From: Nostoc sp. CHAB 5715
GTDB taxonomy: Bacteria; Cyanobacteriota; Cyanobacteriia; Cyanobacteriales; Nostocaceae
Assembly (NCBI RefSeq): GCF_020829685.1
Contig: NZ_JAIVFR010000027.1
Span: 1 to 16,678 of the forward strand
Direction: 5' to 3'
Length of the DNA stretch: 16,678 bases
Shown here: positions 1 through 6,180 of the stretch, piece after piece
Numbering within the stretch: position 1 is the stretch's first letter
How the letters are laid out: each line of letters begins with the position of its first letter
Notes under the pieces: generated by a model
The model's database searches: none
The model's input: only the letters and a program-made list of their open reading frames with translations
Told to the model about the DNA's origin: nothing
Translations under genes and position numbers: made by a program

Positions 1-166
1 CTTACCGATACATTCTTGACAGCTAGCAGCGAAATCAATGGTTCAATAGCTTGCATTTCGCCTAATTGCCCTAAAGATAAAGCGATCGCACAATTGATGC
101 TAGCAATCTCTGTCGCTGGATGCTGCGTTAGCGAAGCTCGCCGAAGGCATCGCAGTATTTGCAATA
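1..166 (-). pseudogene. duplicated fragment of the HEAT-repeat (nirB) gene
   Basis: Bases 1-127 are identical to 1597-1723 and bases 149-166 match 1724-1741, in the same orientation. Together they repeat the stretch coding for about residues 341-389 of the intact HEAT protein at 1464-2762. The copy is interrupted at 128-148 by a 21-bp short dispersed repeat. At its right edge it joins the LysR fragment directly, and the LysR reading frame runs through it out of the nirB frame to a stop at 100-102. Its left edge is the window edge, so how far the copy extends is unknown. It could be a true partial duplication or the end of a tandem duplication that the assembly could not resolve. Confidence 0.85.
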
Positions 167-285
167 TCCAATGCTTGGATTTGGCGACTAATCGTCGATT
201 GGGTAACACCAGATGTTCGCGCTGCTTGTTGAAAGCTGCCGGTTTGTGCGATCGCCAGAAAGGCTTGCAACTGCTCTAGGCGCAT
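100..285 (-). pseudogene. ntcB: truncated LysR-family regulator, ntcB-like 5' fragment
   Basis: The first ~40 residues are a LysR-type N-terminal winged helix: MRLEQLQAFLAIAQTGSF opens helix 1, and the helix-turn-helix QQAARTSGVTQSTISRQIQAL follows at about residues 19-39. A full protein of this family is ~300-310 residues. Here the LysR homology stops at D40 (base 166). The frame continues for 21 unrelated residues through the nirB copy and an SDR to a stop. NtcB is the LysR activator of nirA and lies upstream of nirA in Anabaena, in this orientation and on the far side of nirB, so ntcB is the best identity. No linker or effector domain is present. An intact ntcB may lie beyond the left end if this is a tandem-duplication joint. 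Confidence 0.7.
128..148. mobile_element. 21-bp short dispersed repeat (SDR) inserted in a HIP1 site
   Basis: The duplicated nirB segment has an intact GCGATCGC site at 1721-1728. Here the same site is split into GCG (125-127) and ATCGC (149-153), with 21 extra bases between them that read TTAGCGAAGCTCGCCGAAGG plus C. Very small repeated elements of about 21-27 bp are known to spread in Nostoc genomes (Elhai and colleagues). The intact copy in this window acts as the empty site. The mechanism of movement is not visible in the sequence. Confidence 0.75.
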
Positions 286-321
286 TTTTATGTAGCCTGA
301 ATTACATTTATTAGTTTCATT

Positions 322-363
322 AAGTTAACGGTTTTTTGATCGCAATTTGGTAGGGTTTGTTAC
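322..363 (-). promoter_or_regulatory. NtcA-activated promoter of ntcB
   Basis: The + strand 350-363 reads GTAGGGTTTGTTAC, a perfect GTA-N8-TAC NtcA site. Read on the minus strand towards ntcB, a TAACTT -10 box (327-322) lies 22 nt beyond the site, which is the spacing of class II NtcA-activated promoters. The predicted start of transcription is ~30 nt upstream of the ATG at 285. NtcA dependence of ntcB is known in Anabaena. The assignment here rests on sequence match and spacing only. Confidence 0.7.
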
Positions 364-413
364 AGTTATGGCAATCTTAAATGAGATTGTGAAAATTTTT
401 GTTATGGTCGTCC

Positions 414-555
414 TTAGTCATTTGTCACTTGTACTGAGCTTGTCCTGAGCTTGTCCTGAGCGTAGCCGAAGGGCGTAGCCGTTGGCGCAGCCTCTCGTAG
501 AGAAGGGCGAAGTCGAAGTATTGGTCATTTGTGATTACAAAGGACAAATGACTAA
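414..555. repeat. composite heptamer/SDR repeat with inverted ends
   Basis: TTAGTCATTTGTC at 414-426 has its exact reverse complement at 543-555. Between them lie an 11-bp tandem duplication (TGAGCTTGTCC, ~435-456) and a chain of short GC-rich dispersed repeats at ~457-520 with GCGTAGCC and TCTCGTAGAGA motifs. This is typical Nostoc intergenic repeat material. The related block at 2936-2985 is shorter. No gene is visible in 286-610. Confidence 0.75.
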
Positions 556-610
556 TGACTCATGACAAGCAGAAAAATATTTCACAAATGATTTAGGACT
601 GCTATAGTTT

Positions 611-1237
611 TTACGAACTGCTAGAGTTTCGCTCAACAATTCCGACTAAAATCTTCATTAAAGCTTCTAAATCATCGGGTAATGAATAAATTTTAATATC
701 TTCTATAATTTGTTGTGCTTTAACATCAAGTCTTCCAAATCGCCAGACATCACCGATAGTAACGGCTCCATACTGAAAAGGCTGTTCTTCAATTTGGGAT
801 AGAGCAATTAATTCAGCGGCTAGTTGTGTAAATCCTTTAGTAATATCATCATTTTTTGCTTCCACAACTAAAAGATTCTGGTCTGCACGAAGAAGATAAT
901 CAAGGTTTCCTTTGAGCCACTTATTTACTGCGAGTGGGTACTCAATTCGTAGCTGACAGTCACAATAGTATGTAGCAACTTCCAATAAAATTGGTGCGAC
1001 CAAAGTTTCTCGACGTGCTGTTTCACTAGTCAAACTAACCCGTGGAAGCGTCCGTTCGATACGGTCTTTTAATTCTTCTAATCGGTCTAAAGGGTTTTGT
1101 GTTTTTGGTAGCGATAACCTTGACCGTACCAAAGCATAACCAAGCTCTGCTAAGATTTCTTCTGGCTCATAAGTCATTTCAAAATATGAGCGAAAAGTAT
1201 ATTCGCGATCTTCTTGAAGGATTTTAGGTTTTGCCAT
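611..1237 (-). CDS. PD-(D/E)XK nuclease-like protein, 208 aa
   Basis: A soluble 208-residue protein with no signal peptide or membrane segment. The core carries a PD-(D/E)XK-type signature: E77 in an N-terminal helix, D113 in a GNLDYLL strand, then VVEAK with E126 and K128, followed by Q138 and E142 on the next helix. This order (E ... D ... ExK ... Q) is the usual metal-binding arrangement of restriction-endonuclease-fold proteins. I do not recognise a characterised family member; small cyanobacterial proteins of this kind are mostly of unknown function. It lies between the ntcB fragment and nirB on the same strand, with no methylase or toxin-antitoxin partner beside it. The nuclease fold is inferred from motifs only; DNA cleavage is not shown. 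Confidence 0.75.
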   Translation of the reverse strand: MAKPKILQEDREYTFRSYFEMTYEPEEILAELGYALVRSRLSLPKTQNPLDRLEELKDRIERTLPRVSLTSETARRETLVAPILLEVATYYCDCQLRIEYPLAVNKWLKGNLDYLLRADQNLLVVEAKNDDITKGFTQLAAELIALSQIEEQPFQYGAVTIGDVWRFGRLDVKAQQIIEDIKIYSLPDDLEALMKILVGIVERNSSSS

Positions 1238-1463
1238 AATTCACTACAATCCTGCATGATTACTTCTTATTCTGATTGTGGCTTACCTACGATGAATTAA
1301 ACAATGTAATAATTCAGGAGTCAGGAGTCAGGAGCCAGAATAATAATTGTAAAATCAAGCATGCAATAACTTATTGATTTTATTAAAATTATTAACAAAC
1401 AGAATACATGCGTCAGTCGCCAGAAAAAGAAATTGAATTCTGAACGAAAAAGCGGTGTGCAAG
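1238..1463. repeat. short spacer with GGAGTCA heptamer repeat
   Basis: The spacer between the nuclease-like gene and nirB holds a heptamer tandem repeat (CAGGAGT x ~3) at about 1314-1338. The rest is AT-rich. I see no gene, terminator hairpin or NtcA site in it. Confidence 0.6.
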
Positions 1464-2762
1464 TTACCATTCAGCCAAAGCGATCGCTATTCCTTGTTGC
1501 AAATCTGGTGTGAGTGCAGTATTATTTGCTAACTGCTGCAATTGTTGATATGTGGCTTCCCCATCCAAATTTTTTAGTGCAGCGATCGCATGTAGTCTTA
1601 CCGATACATTCTTGACAGCTAGCAGCGAAATCAATGGTTCAATAGCTTGCATTTCGCCTAATTGCCCTAAAGATAAAGCGATCGCACAATTGATGCTAGC
1701 AATCTCTGTCGCTGGATGCTGCGATCGCAGTATTTGCAATAATATTTCTGTGGCTGGTGTAGTTTGCGGCTTTTGCACTCGCCCCAAAACTGTAACAATT
1801 TCTTGCCAAAGTGTTTCTGAATTGCTTTGATTAAATGCTGTTTGCAAATATTCCAAACTAGATGGTGTTCCCACCCAAACCAATGCGCGGATAGTTTCTA
1901 ATTGCAGTGGTAGCGGTGTATGGGGTGATATTAGCAGCTTAAATAATTGCTGGGCTACCTCATCACAACCCATACGAGAAAGGGAAACTGCGGCTGCACA
2001 ACAAACATCAATATTAAAGTCGTAAAGCTTGGGTTGTAGTCTCGTCACCAAATCTAAGGCTTCGCGTAAGTCGGGGCGAAAACCTAAACCAAGCACTGCT
2101 GCACGCCTAACTGTGGCGGCTATATCATTTAAAGCGTTTAACAAGGCTGGTGGCACACGTTCGTCATGAAAACTGCTGAGGGCTTCAATTGCAGCCGTGC
2201 GGATTGCTACTTGTGGATCTTGCACTACACTCAATAGCGGTGTGATGGTTTCTGGTAGCCCAATATAGGAAAGCGATCGCACTGCTAAAAGCCGTGTATC
2301 TTCATCTGCTAGAAGTTCAGTTAGTGAAGTAATCGCAACAGTACCCATTTGCCCTAGTGCTGTAGCTGCGATCGCTTTGAGTTCTTCATCCTCATCGGTT
2401 TTCAATAATTCAACTAAGGGTGCGATCGCTTCTGGGTGCTGAAATTCGCCTAAAGTCCGTGCTGCATACCAGCGTAATTCTTCTTCTGTATCTTCGTCTT
2501 CTAATATCTCAATGAGTGGTGTGATGGCAATATTTCCCAAGCGAGTCAACACCTTGGTGATTTCCCAGCGTTGCTGAAAATCCCCCATCTCTAATATTGA
2601 AAGTGTTAATTTCAGGAGATATTCTCGATTTTTAACTATCTCTGGATGTTCCGAATCTGTACCTAAGATTAATTGTTGTAAATATTGAATGAGTGATGAC
2701 CAATCAGCTGCATCGTATGCTGTTTGGGCTTGCACTAAAAGCTGGTTGATATTACTCACCAT
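1464..2762 (-). CDS. nirB: HEAT-repeat protein, NirB of the nitrate locus
   Basis: A 432-residue protein built from alpha-helical HEAT/PBS-lyase-type repeats, clearest at about residues 80-240 (units such as ITPLIEILED, IAPLVELLKT and ITSLTELLAD, each followed by an A-x-x-ALG-like helix) and again at 340-410. There is no signal peptide or membrane segment. In Anabaena PCC 7120 the gene between ntcB and nirA (all0605, nirB) encodes a protein that keeps nirA expression low without inducer, is needed for full nitrite reductase activity and interacts with NirA. The order here (nirA, Rieske gene, HEAT protein, then ntcB) matches that locus. It is unrelated to the NADH-nitrite reductase NirB of enterobacteria. 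The start at 2762 is the first ATG. Part of the gene (1597-1741) is duplicated at 1-166. Confidence 0.75.
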   Translation of the reverse strand: MVSNINQLLVQAQTAYDAADWSSLIQYLQQLILGTDSEHPEIVKNREYLLKLTLSILEMGDFQQRWEITKVLTRLGNIAITPLIEILEDEDTEEELRWYAARTLGEFQHPEAIAPLVELLKTDEDEELKAIAATALGQMGTVAITSLTELLADEDTRLLAVRSLSYIGLPETITPLLSVVQDPQVAIRTAAIEALSSFHDERVPPALLNALNDIAATVRRAAVLGLGFRPDLREALDLVTRLQPKLYDFNIDVCCAAAVSLSRMGCDEVAQQLFKLLISPHTPLPLQLETIRALVWVGTPSSLEYLQTAFNQSNSETLWQEIVTVLGRVQKPQTTPATEILLQILRSQHPATEIASINCAIALSLGQLGEMQAIEPLISLLAVKNVSVRLHAIAALKNLDGEATYQQLQQLANNTALTPDLQQGIAIALAEW

Positions 2763-2935
2763 ACCCGCAATTGTGAATTATATGAATACAACAAAAACAC
2801 AAAATCGTAAATAAATCGCTGTTTTTCTCTACTCTTAGTCTGCTTTTTAGTACATCATTACACCAATTTTCATAGTCTCGTAGCTAAGGCTCTAGCTCTG
2901 ATTTAAGCACTAAAGTGCATACTACGAATTACGAA

Positions 2936-3024
2936 CTTGTACTGAGCTTGTCCTGAGCGTAGCCGAAGGGCGTAGCCGAAGTATTACGAATTAGGTTGCC
3001 AAGCGTTGCCGAGGTACGAATTAC
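2936..3024. repeat. SDR chain flanked by ACGAATT heptamer repeats
   Basis: The nirB-Rieske spacer contains CTTGTACTGAGCTTGTCC and following GCGTAGCC-type SDR units at 2936-2985. These match 429-520 but lack its extra 11-bp and 34-bp segments. ACGAATT heptamers flank the block (~2923-2935 and ~2985-3026). No gene and no perfect NtcA site is visible in 2763-3032; GTA-N8-CAC at 2850-2863 has one mismatch. Confidence 0.7.
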
Positions 3025-3032
3025 GAATTATT

Positions 3033-3446
3033 TTAACTTGCTTTGACTACAACTGAATTACCCTCAATTTTGACGGCATAAGTTTTAAGCGCTTCTGTAG
3101 CTGGGCCTTTTTGCACTTTACCGTCAATGCCAAATTCCGAATCATGACAGGGACAGACGAATTTTTTTGTCTGAGCTTTCCATCCCACTGTGCAACCTGC
3201 GTGAGTACAGGTAGGGTTAACAGCTGTCAGATTTGCAGCCTTGGATGTGCCGACTACCAACACAGGCCCAGCAGGTGAGTTTTTCGCCAGCAATTGGTCA
3301 GTTTTATCTAATTCTGCCGATGTACCTACTGTTTCCCAATTCTTAGATACTGGAGTTGTTTGAGAAGAACAGGCTGCGATCGCTACAGGTAGAGAACTCG
3401 CTATCCCACCCAAACCTACCCAATTAATAAAATTACGACGTTTCAT
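3033..3446 (-). CDS. Rieske [2Fe-2S] protein, PetC4-like
   Basis: A 137-residue exported electron carrier. Residues 1-26 form a signal: twin arginine RRNF at 3-6, a hydrophobic stretch, and IAAC ending at C26, which resembles a lipobox. The Rieske cluster motifs are CTHAGC (80-85) and CPCH (98-101). C80, H82, C98 and H101 are the expected iron ligands, and C85 and C100 the disulfide pair of the bc/b6f-type subclass. Unlike true b6f PetC (~180 residues with a long membrane anchor), it is short. In Anabaena PCC 7120 the minor Rieske protein encoded beside nirA (all0606, PetC4) has the same position and orientation. Its redox partners are not established, and a role in nitrate assimilation is only suggested by synteny. 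Confidence 0.85.
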   Translation of the reverse strand: MKRRNFINWVGLGGIASSLPVAIAACSSQTTPVSKNWETVGTSAELDKTDQLLAKNSPAGPVLVVGTSKAANLTAVNPTCTHAGCTVGWKAQTKKFVCPCHDSEFGIDGKVQKGPATEALKTYAVKIEGNSVVVKAS

Positions 3447-3641
3447 AGCTGCTGAAATAATATCTAAGTTTTAGCTAACATCTGCCACTCAATTTTGGAT
3501 TCAGAATTGATTTATGGCAATCCAAAATCCTTTTGATCGTTTCAAATACTTATCATTAAGGGGTTTGCGTGGGATGTTAGCTGGCTTTGATGCAAAAAAT
3601 GCATATTATTTATCCGGTTTCAGCAATTTTACTAAAAAACC
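3447..3641. other. non-coding spacer with inverted repeats
   Basis: AGCTAACATC at 3473-3482 is repeated inverted at 3574-3583, and ATTTTGGATT (3492-3501) pairs with 3519-3528. Neither is followed by a T run, so these are not obvious intrinsic terminators. The spacer presumably contains the promoter of the Rieske gene, but I cannot place it. Confidence 0.4.
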
Positions 3642-3683
3642 GTAGCGATTTATACGATTTTAACATAAATCTGCCTTTAACTT
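3642..3683 (+). promoter_or_regulatory. NtcA-activated promoter of the nirA operon
   Basis: GTAGCGATTTATAC (3642-3655) is a perfect GTA-N8-TAC NtcA site. A TAACTT -10 box starts 22 nt later (3678-3683), giving a predicted transcription start near 3690, and an alternative TATAAC lies at 3683-3688. The spacing fits only the + strand; on the minus strand the equivalent -10 position reads AACCGG. This puts the start ~500 nt upstream of nirA. From memory, the Anabaena nirA operon also has a long leader. I could not identify an NtcB site. Confidence 0.7.
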
Positions 3684-3770
3684 ATAACTATCGAAATTGT
3701 TACATGAACATTATCTAAACCTGCTTGACAAATTTCCAAGATGTAAATGGCAACCATTTTTCCTTAACTA

Positions 3771-3863
3771 TAGGACTTACGCACACTCTACGAATTCTCG
3801 GCGCTCTTGGCGTCTTGGCGGTTCGATAAATTAAGCTTTTTAGCAATTTTTGCGTAAGTCCTA
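3771..3863. mobile_element. 93-bp MITE-like element in the nirA leader
   Basis: TAGGACTTACGCA at 3771-3783 is repeated as its exact reverse complement at 3851-3863. The interior carries the GGCGTCTTGGCGGTTCG motif that also occurs at 7797-7813 and, in degenerate reverse form, at ~15453. It lies ~80 nt inside the predicted nirA leader, so in the transcript the ends could pair. I see no clear target duplication. Confidence 0.65.
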
Positions 3864-4007
3864 AACTAATCACGGATTTGGAGTTTCGCTTTGAATGCTC
3901 TGAAGTAAAAATAATCAACCCTAAGCAAATATTAAGTTTTTATTCTCTAATCCTCGTCTGACTTTTCACGTTATGTAGAAAAGTCCACCAAAAACCTAAC
4001 CCCCTAA

Positions 4008-4067
4008 CCCCCTTCCCGACGCGGGAAGGGGGGAAAATTCAAAGTCTCTCTCCTTTTAGGAGAGAGA
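4008..4067 (+). repeat. two consecutive hairpins in the nirA leader
   Basis: Stem 1 pairs CCCCCTTCCC (4008-4017) with GGGAAGGGGG (4023-4032) around GACGC. Stem 2 pairs TCTCTCTCCT (4045-4054) with AGGAGAGAGA (4058-4067) around TTT. They belong to a repeat family of this genome (compare 12351-12380 and 14768-14790). Neither is followed by a T run. They may be dispersed repeats without function, or may affect the leader RNA. Confidence 0.6.
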
Positions 4068-4196
4068 TTTAGAGAGAGGTTTTTCAGATGACCTGAATTG
4101 TCAGAATCCTCGTAGATACAACACCTGATGCAACTACGGGTTGATTGATATTGGGCAATTATCACCATATTCAGTAATTTAAACGAGAGTCAGATC

Positions 4197-5867
4197 ATGA
4201 CAGACACAGCAACTACTACCAGCCTCAACAAGTTCGAGAAATTCAAAGCTCAAAAAGATGGACTCGCTATCAGGGATGAAATAGAGAAATTTGCTGCCTT
4301 GGGGTGGGAAGCAATGGACGAAATCGATCGCGATCATCGACTCAAATGGGTGGGTGTGTTTTTTCGCCCAGTCACCCCAGGTAAGTTTATGATGCGGTTG
4401 CGGATGCCTAACGGTATTCTCAGCAGCAATCAGATGCGTGTTTTAGCCCAAGTAGTGCAGCGTTACGGTGATGATGGTTGCGCTGATATTACTACGAGAC
4501 AGAATATCCAATTACGGGGGATCAGAATTGAAGATTTACCAGATATCTTTAATAGATTTCACGCAGTTGGTTTAACCACTGTCCAGTCAGGGATGGATAA
4601 CGTCCGCAACATCACAGGCGATCCTGTGGCGGGGTTGGATGCGGATGAGTTGTACGACACACGAGAGTTGGTACAGCAAATTCAAGATATGCTCACCAAC
4701 AAAGGGGAAGGGAACCCAGAGTTTAGCAACTTACCACGGAAGTTTAATATTGCGATCGCAGGTGGACGAGACAATTCAGTTCATGCTGAAATTAACGATT
4801 TAGCTTTTGTTCCAGCATTTAAGGAAGGGAGTGGGGAATGGGGAGTGGGGAGTGGGGGAGATGAGGGAGCAGGGGAAGCAAGTAAACAAATATCATCTCC
4901 CTCATCTCCCTCATCTCCCTCATCTCCCTCATCTCCCTCATCTCCAGTCTTTGGCTTCAATATCCTTGTGGGTGGCTTTTTCTCAGCTAAACGTTGTGAA
5001 GCGGCGATTCCTTTAAATGCTTGGGTACTTCCCGAAGATGTGGTAGCTGTATGTAGAGCGGTTTTGGAAGTCTTTCGTGATCATGGCCTGCGTGCTAATC
5101 GGCAAAAATCGCGCTTGATGTGGCTAATTGATGAATGGGGTTTAGAAAAGTTTCGAGTAGAAGTAGAAAGCCGTTTGGGTGAATTATTATTACCCGCAGC
5201 AGCAAAAGACGAAATCGACTGGGAAAAACGCGACCACATCGGGGTATATAAACAAAAACAACCAGGATTTAATTACGTAGGCTTACACATTCCTGTCGGT
5301 CGGCTATATGCCGGAGATATGTTTGAAATTGCCCGTATAGCGGAAGTTTACGGCAGTGGCGAAATCCGCTTTACAGTTGAGCAAAACATCGTTATCCCCA
5401 ACATTTCTGACTCGCGTTTAGCAACATTTTTAACAGATCCATTGTTAGAAAGGTTTTCTATTGATCCAGGTTTGCTGACGCGATCGCTAGTATCCTGCAC
5501 AGGCGCACAATTTTGCAACTTTGCCCTCATCGAAACCAAAAACCGCGCCCTGGCAATGATTAAAGCCTTAGAAGAAGATTTAACCTTCACCAATCCAGTC
5601 CGAATTCACTGGACAGGTTGCCCCAACTCTTGCGGACAGCCCCAAGTTGCAGACATCGGCTTGATGGGAACTAAAACTCGCAAAAATGGCAAAACCTTGG
5701 AAGGTGTTGACATATATATGGGTGGCAAAGTTGGCAAAGATGCCCATTTAGGAACTTGCGTCACCAAAGGAATACCATGCGAAGACTTACAGCCAGTATT
5801 ACAAGATTTACTGATTAAACATTTTGGGGCAAAACTCAAGCAAGAAGCCATATTAGTTAGTAAGTGA
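4197..5867 (+). CDS. nirA: ferredoxin-nitrite reductase NirA
   Basis: Catalyses the six-electron reduction of nitrite to ammonium with reduced ferredoxin, using siroheme coupled to a [4Fe-4S] cluster. The two-fold sulfite/nitrite reductase architecture is visible, with substrate-site basic residues in the TTRQNIQLRG segment (99-108). The cluster and siroheme cysteines are C434 and C440 (CTGAQFC) plus C475 and C479 (GCPNSC). The protein is 556 residues, about 40 longer than typical unicellular NirA. The excess is a low-complexity insert at residues ~211-250 between VPAFKE and VFGFNILVGGFF, made of the same repeats found between genes. There is no C-terminal ferredoxin domain. The ATG follows a GAGAG ribosome site. 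It is the first gene of nirA-nrtP-narB, under the NtcA promoter at 3642. Confidence 0.97.
   Translation: MTDTATTTSLNKFEKFKAQKDGLAIRDEIEKFAALGWEAMDEIDRDHRLKWVGVFFRPVTPGKFMMRLRMPNGILSSNQMRVLAQVVQRYGDDGCADITTRQNIQLRGIRIEDLPDIFNRFHAVGLTTVQSGMDNVRNITGDPVAGLDADELYDTRELVQQIQDMLTNKGEGNPEFSNLPRKFNIAIAGGRDNSVHAEINDLAFVPAFKEGSGEWGVGSGGDEGAGEASKQISSPSSPSSPSSPSSPSSPVFGFNILVGGFFSAKRCEAAIPLNAWVLPEDVVAVCRAVLEVFRDHGLRANRQKSRLMWLIDEWGLEKFRVEVESRLGELLLPAAAKDEIDWEKRDHIGVYKQKQPGFNYVGLHIPVGRLYAGDMFEIARIAEVYGSGEIRFTVEQNIVIPNISDSRLATFLTDPLLERFSIDPGLLTRSLVSCTGAQFCNFALIETKNRALAMIKALEEDLTFTNPVRIHWTGCPNSCGQPQVADIGLMGTKTRKNGKTLEGVDIYMGGKVGKDAHLGTCVTKGIPCEDLQPVLQDLLIKHFGAKLKQEAILVSK
4824..4946 (+). repeat. in-frame tandem-repeat insertion inside nirA
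   Basis: The insert starts with GGGAGTGGGGAATGG-type heptamers (4827-4855). Next is GGGAGATGAGGGAG (4856-4869), whose reverse complement recurs in the six copies of the 9-bp unit TCATCTCCC at 4893-4946. It encodes [10 protein letters not shown] followed by six SSP-like triplets. The 9-bp unit keeps the frame if the copy number changes. The exact boundaries need a NirA alignment. Confidence 0.8.
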
Positions 5868-5916
5868 TTGGGGATTGGGCATTGGGCATTGGGCATTGGG
5901 CATTGGGCATTGGGCA
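5867..5916. repeat. GGGCATT heptamer tandem repeat after nirA
   Basis: About six copies of the heptamer ATTGGGC begin at the nirA stop codon. This is a short tandemly repeated repeat of the kind common in heterocystous cyanobacteria. Confidence 0.85.
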
Positions 5917-5932
5917 AAACTCATACTTCAAC

Positions 5933-6142
5933 CTTAAAGGCTCAACTTCCGAGATAAAAGGCTTAACCTTTGAACTTAAAGGCTTAATCTTTGAACTTAA
6001 AGGCTTAATCTTTGAACTTAAAGGCTTAATCTTTGAACTTAAAGGCTTAATCTTCGACCTTAAAGGCTTAATCTTCAACCTTAAAGGCTTAACCTTCGAC
6101 CTTAAAGGCTTAACCTTCGACCTTAAAGGCTCATCTTCTCCT
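5933..6142. repeat. 10 x 21-bp tandem array between nirA and nrtP
   Basis: Ten contiguous 21-bp units with the core CTTAAAGGCTTAAYCTT. The inner units are nearly identical and the end units more diverged (5933-5953 and 6122-6142). The array lies in the middle of the presumed nirA-nrtP transcript. Both strands stay open because 21 is a multiple of 3, but the predicted peptides are simple repeats with no ribosome site, so I do not call a gene. Mildly AT-rich AAA/TTT steps recur about every 10.5 bp on average. Confidence 0.9.
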
Positions 6143-6180
6143 ACCTCTTCACCGTATTTTATTCAATTAGAAAGATTGGA

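Noticed and set aside
16..279. 87-aa + strand frame
   Set aside because: It is antisense to both the LysR fragment and the nirB copy; composition and position mark it as a shadow.
3492..3528. intrinsic terminator between the Rieske gene and nirA
   Set aside because: The 10-bp stem is AT-rich with a 17-nt loop and no T run on either side, and it lies upstream of both divergent genes.
3975..3988. GTA-N8-CAC as a nearer NtcA site for nirA
   Set aside because: One mismatch in the invariant half-site and no -10 box 22 nt downstream, where the sequence is C-rich repeat. The site at 3642 is perfect.
5933..6142. CRISPR array
   Set aside because: Units are directly tandem with no unique spacers, and no cas genes are present. 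The same applies to 12064-12273.
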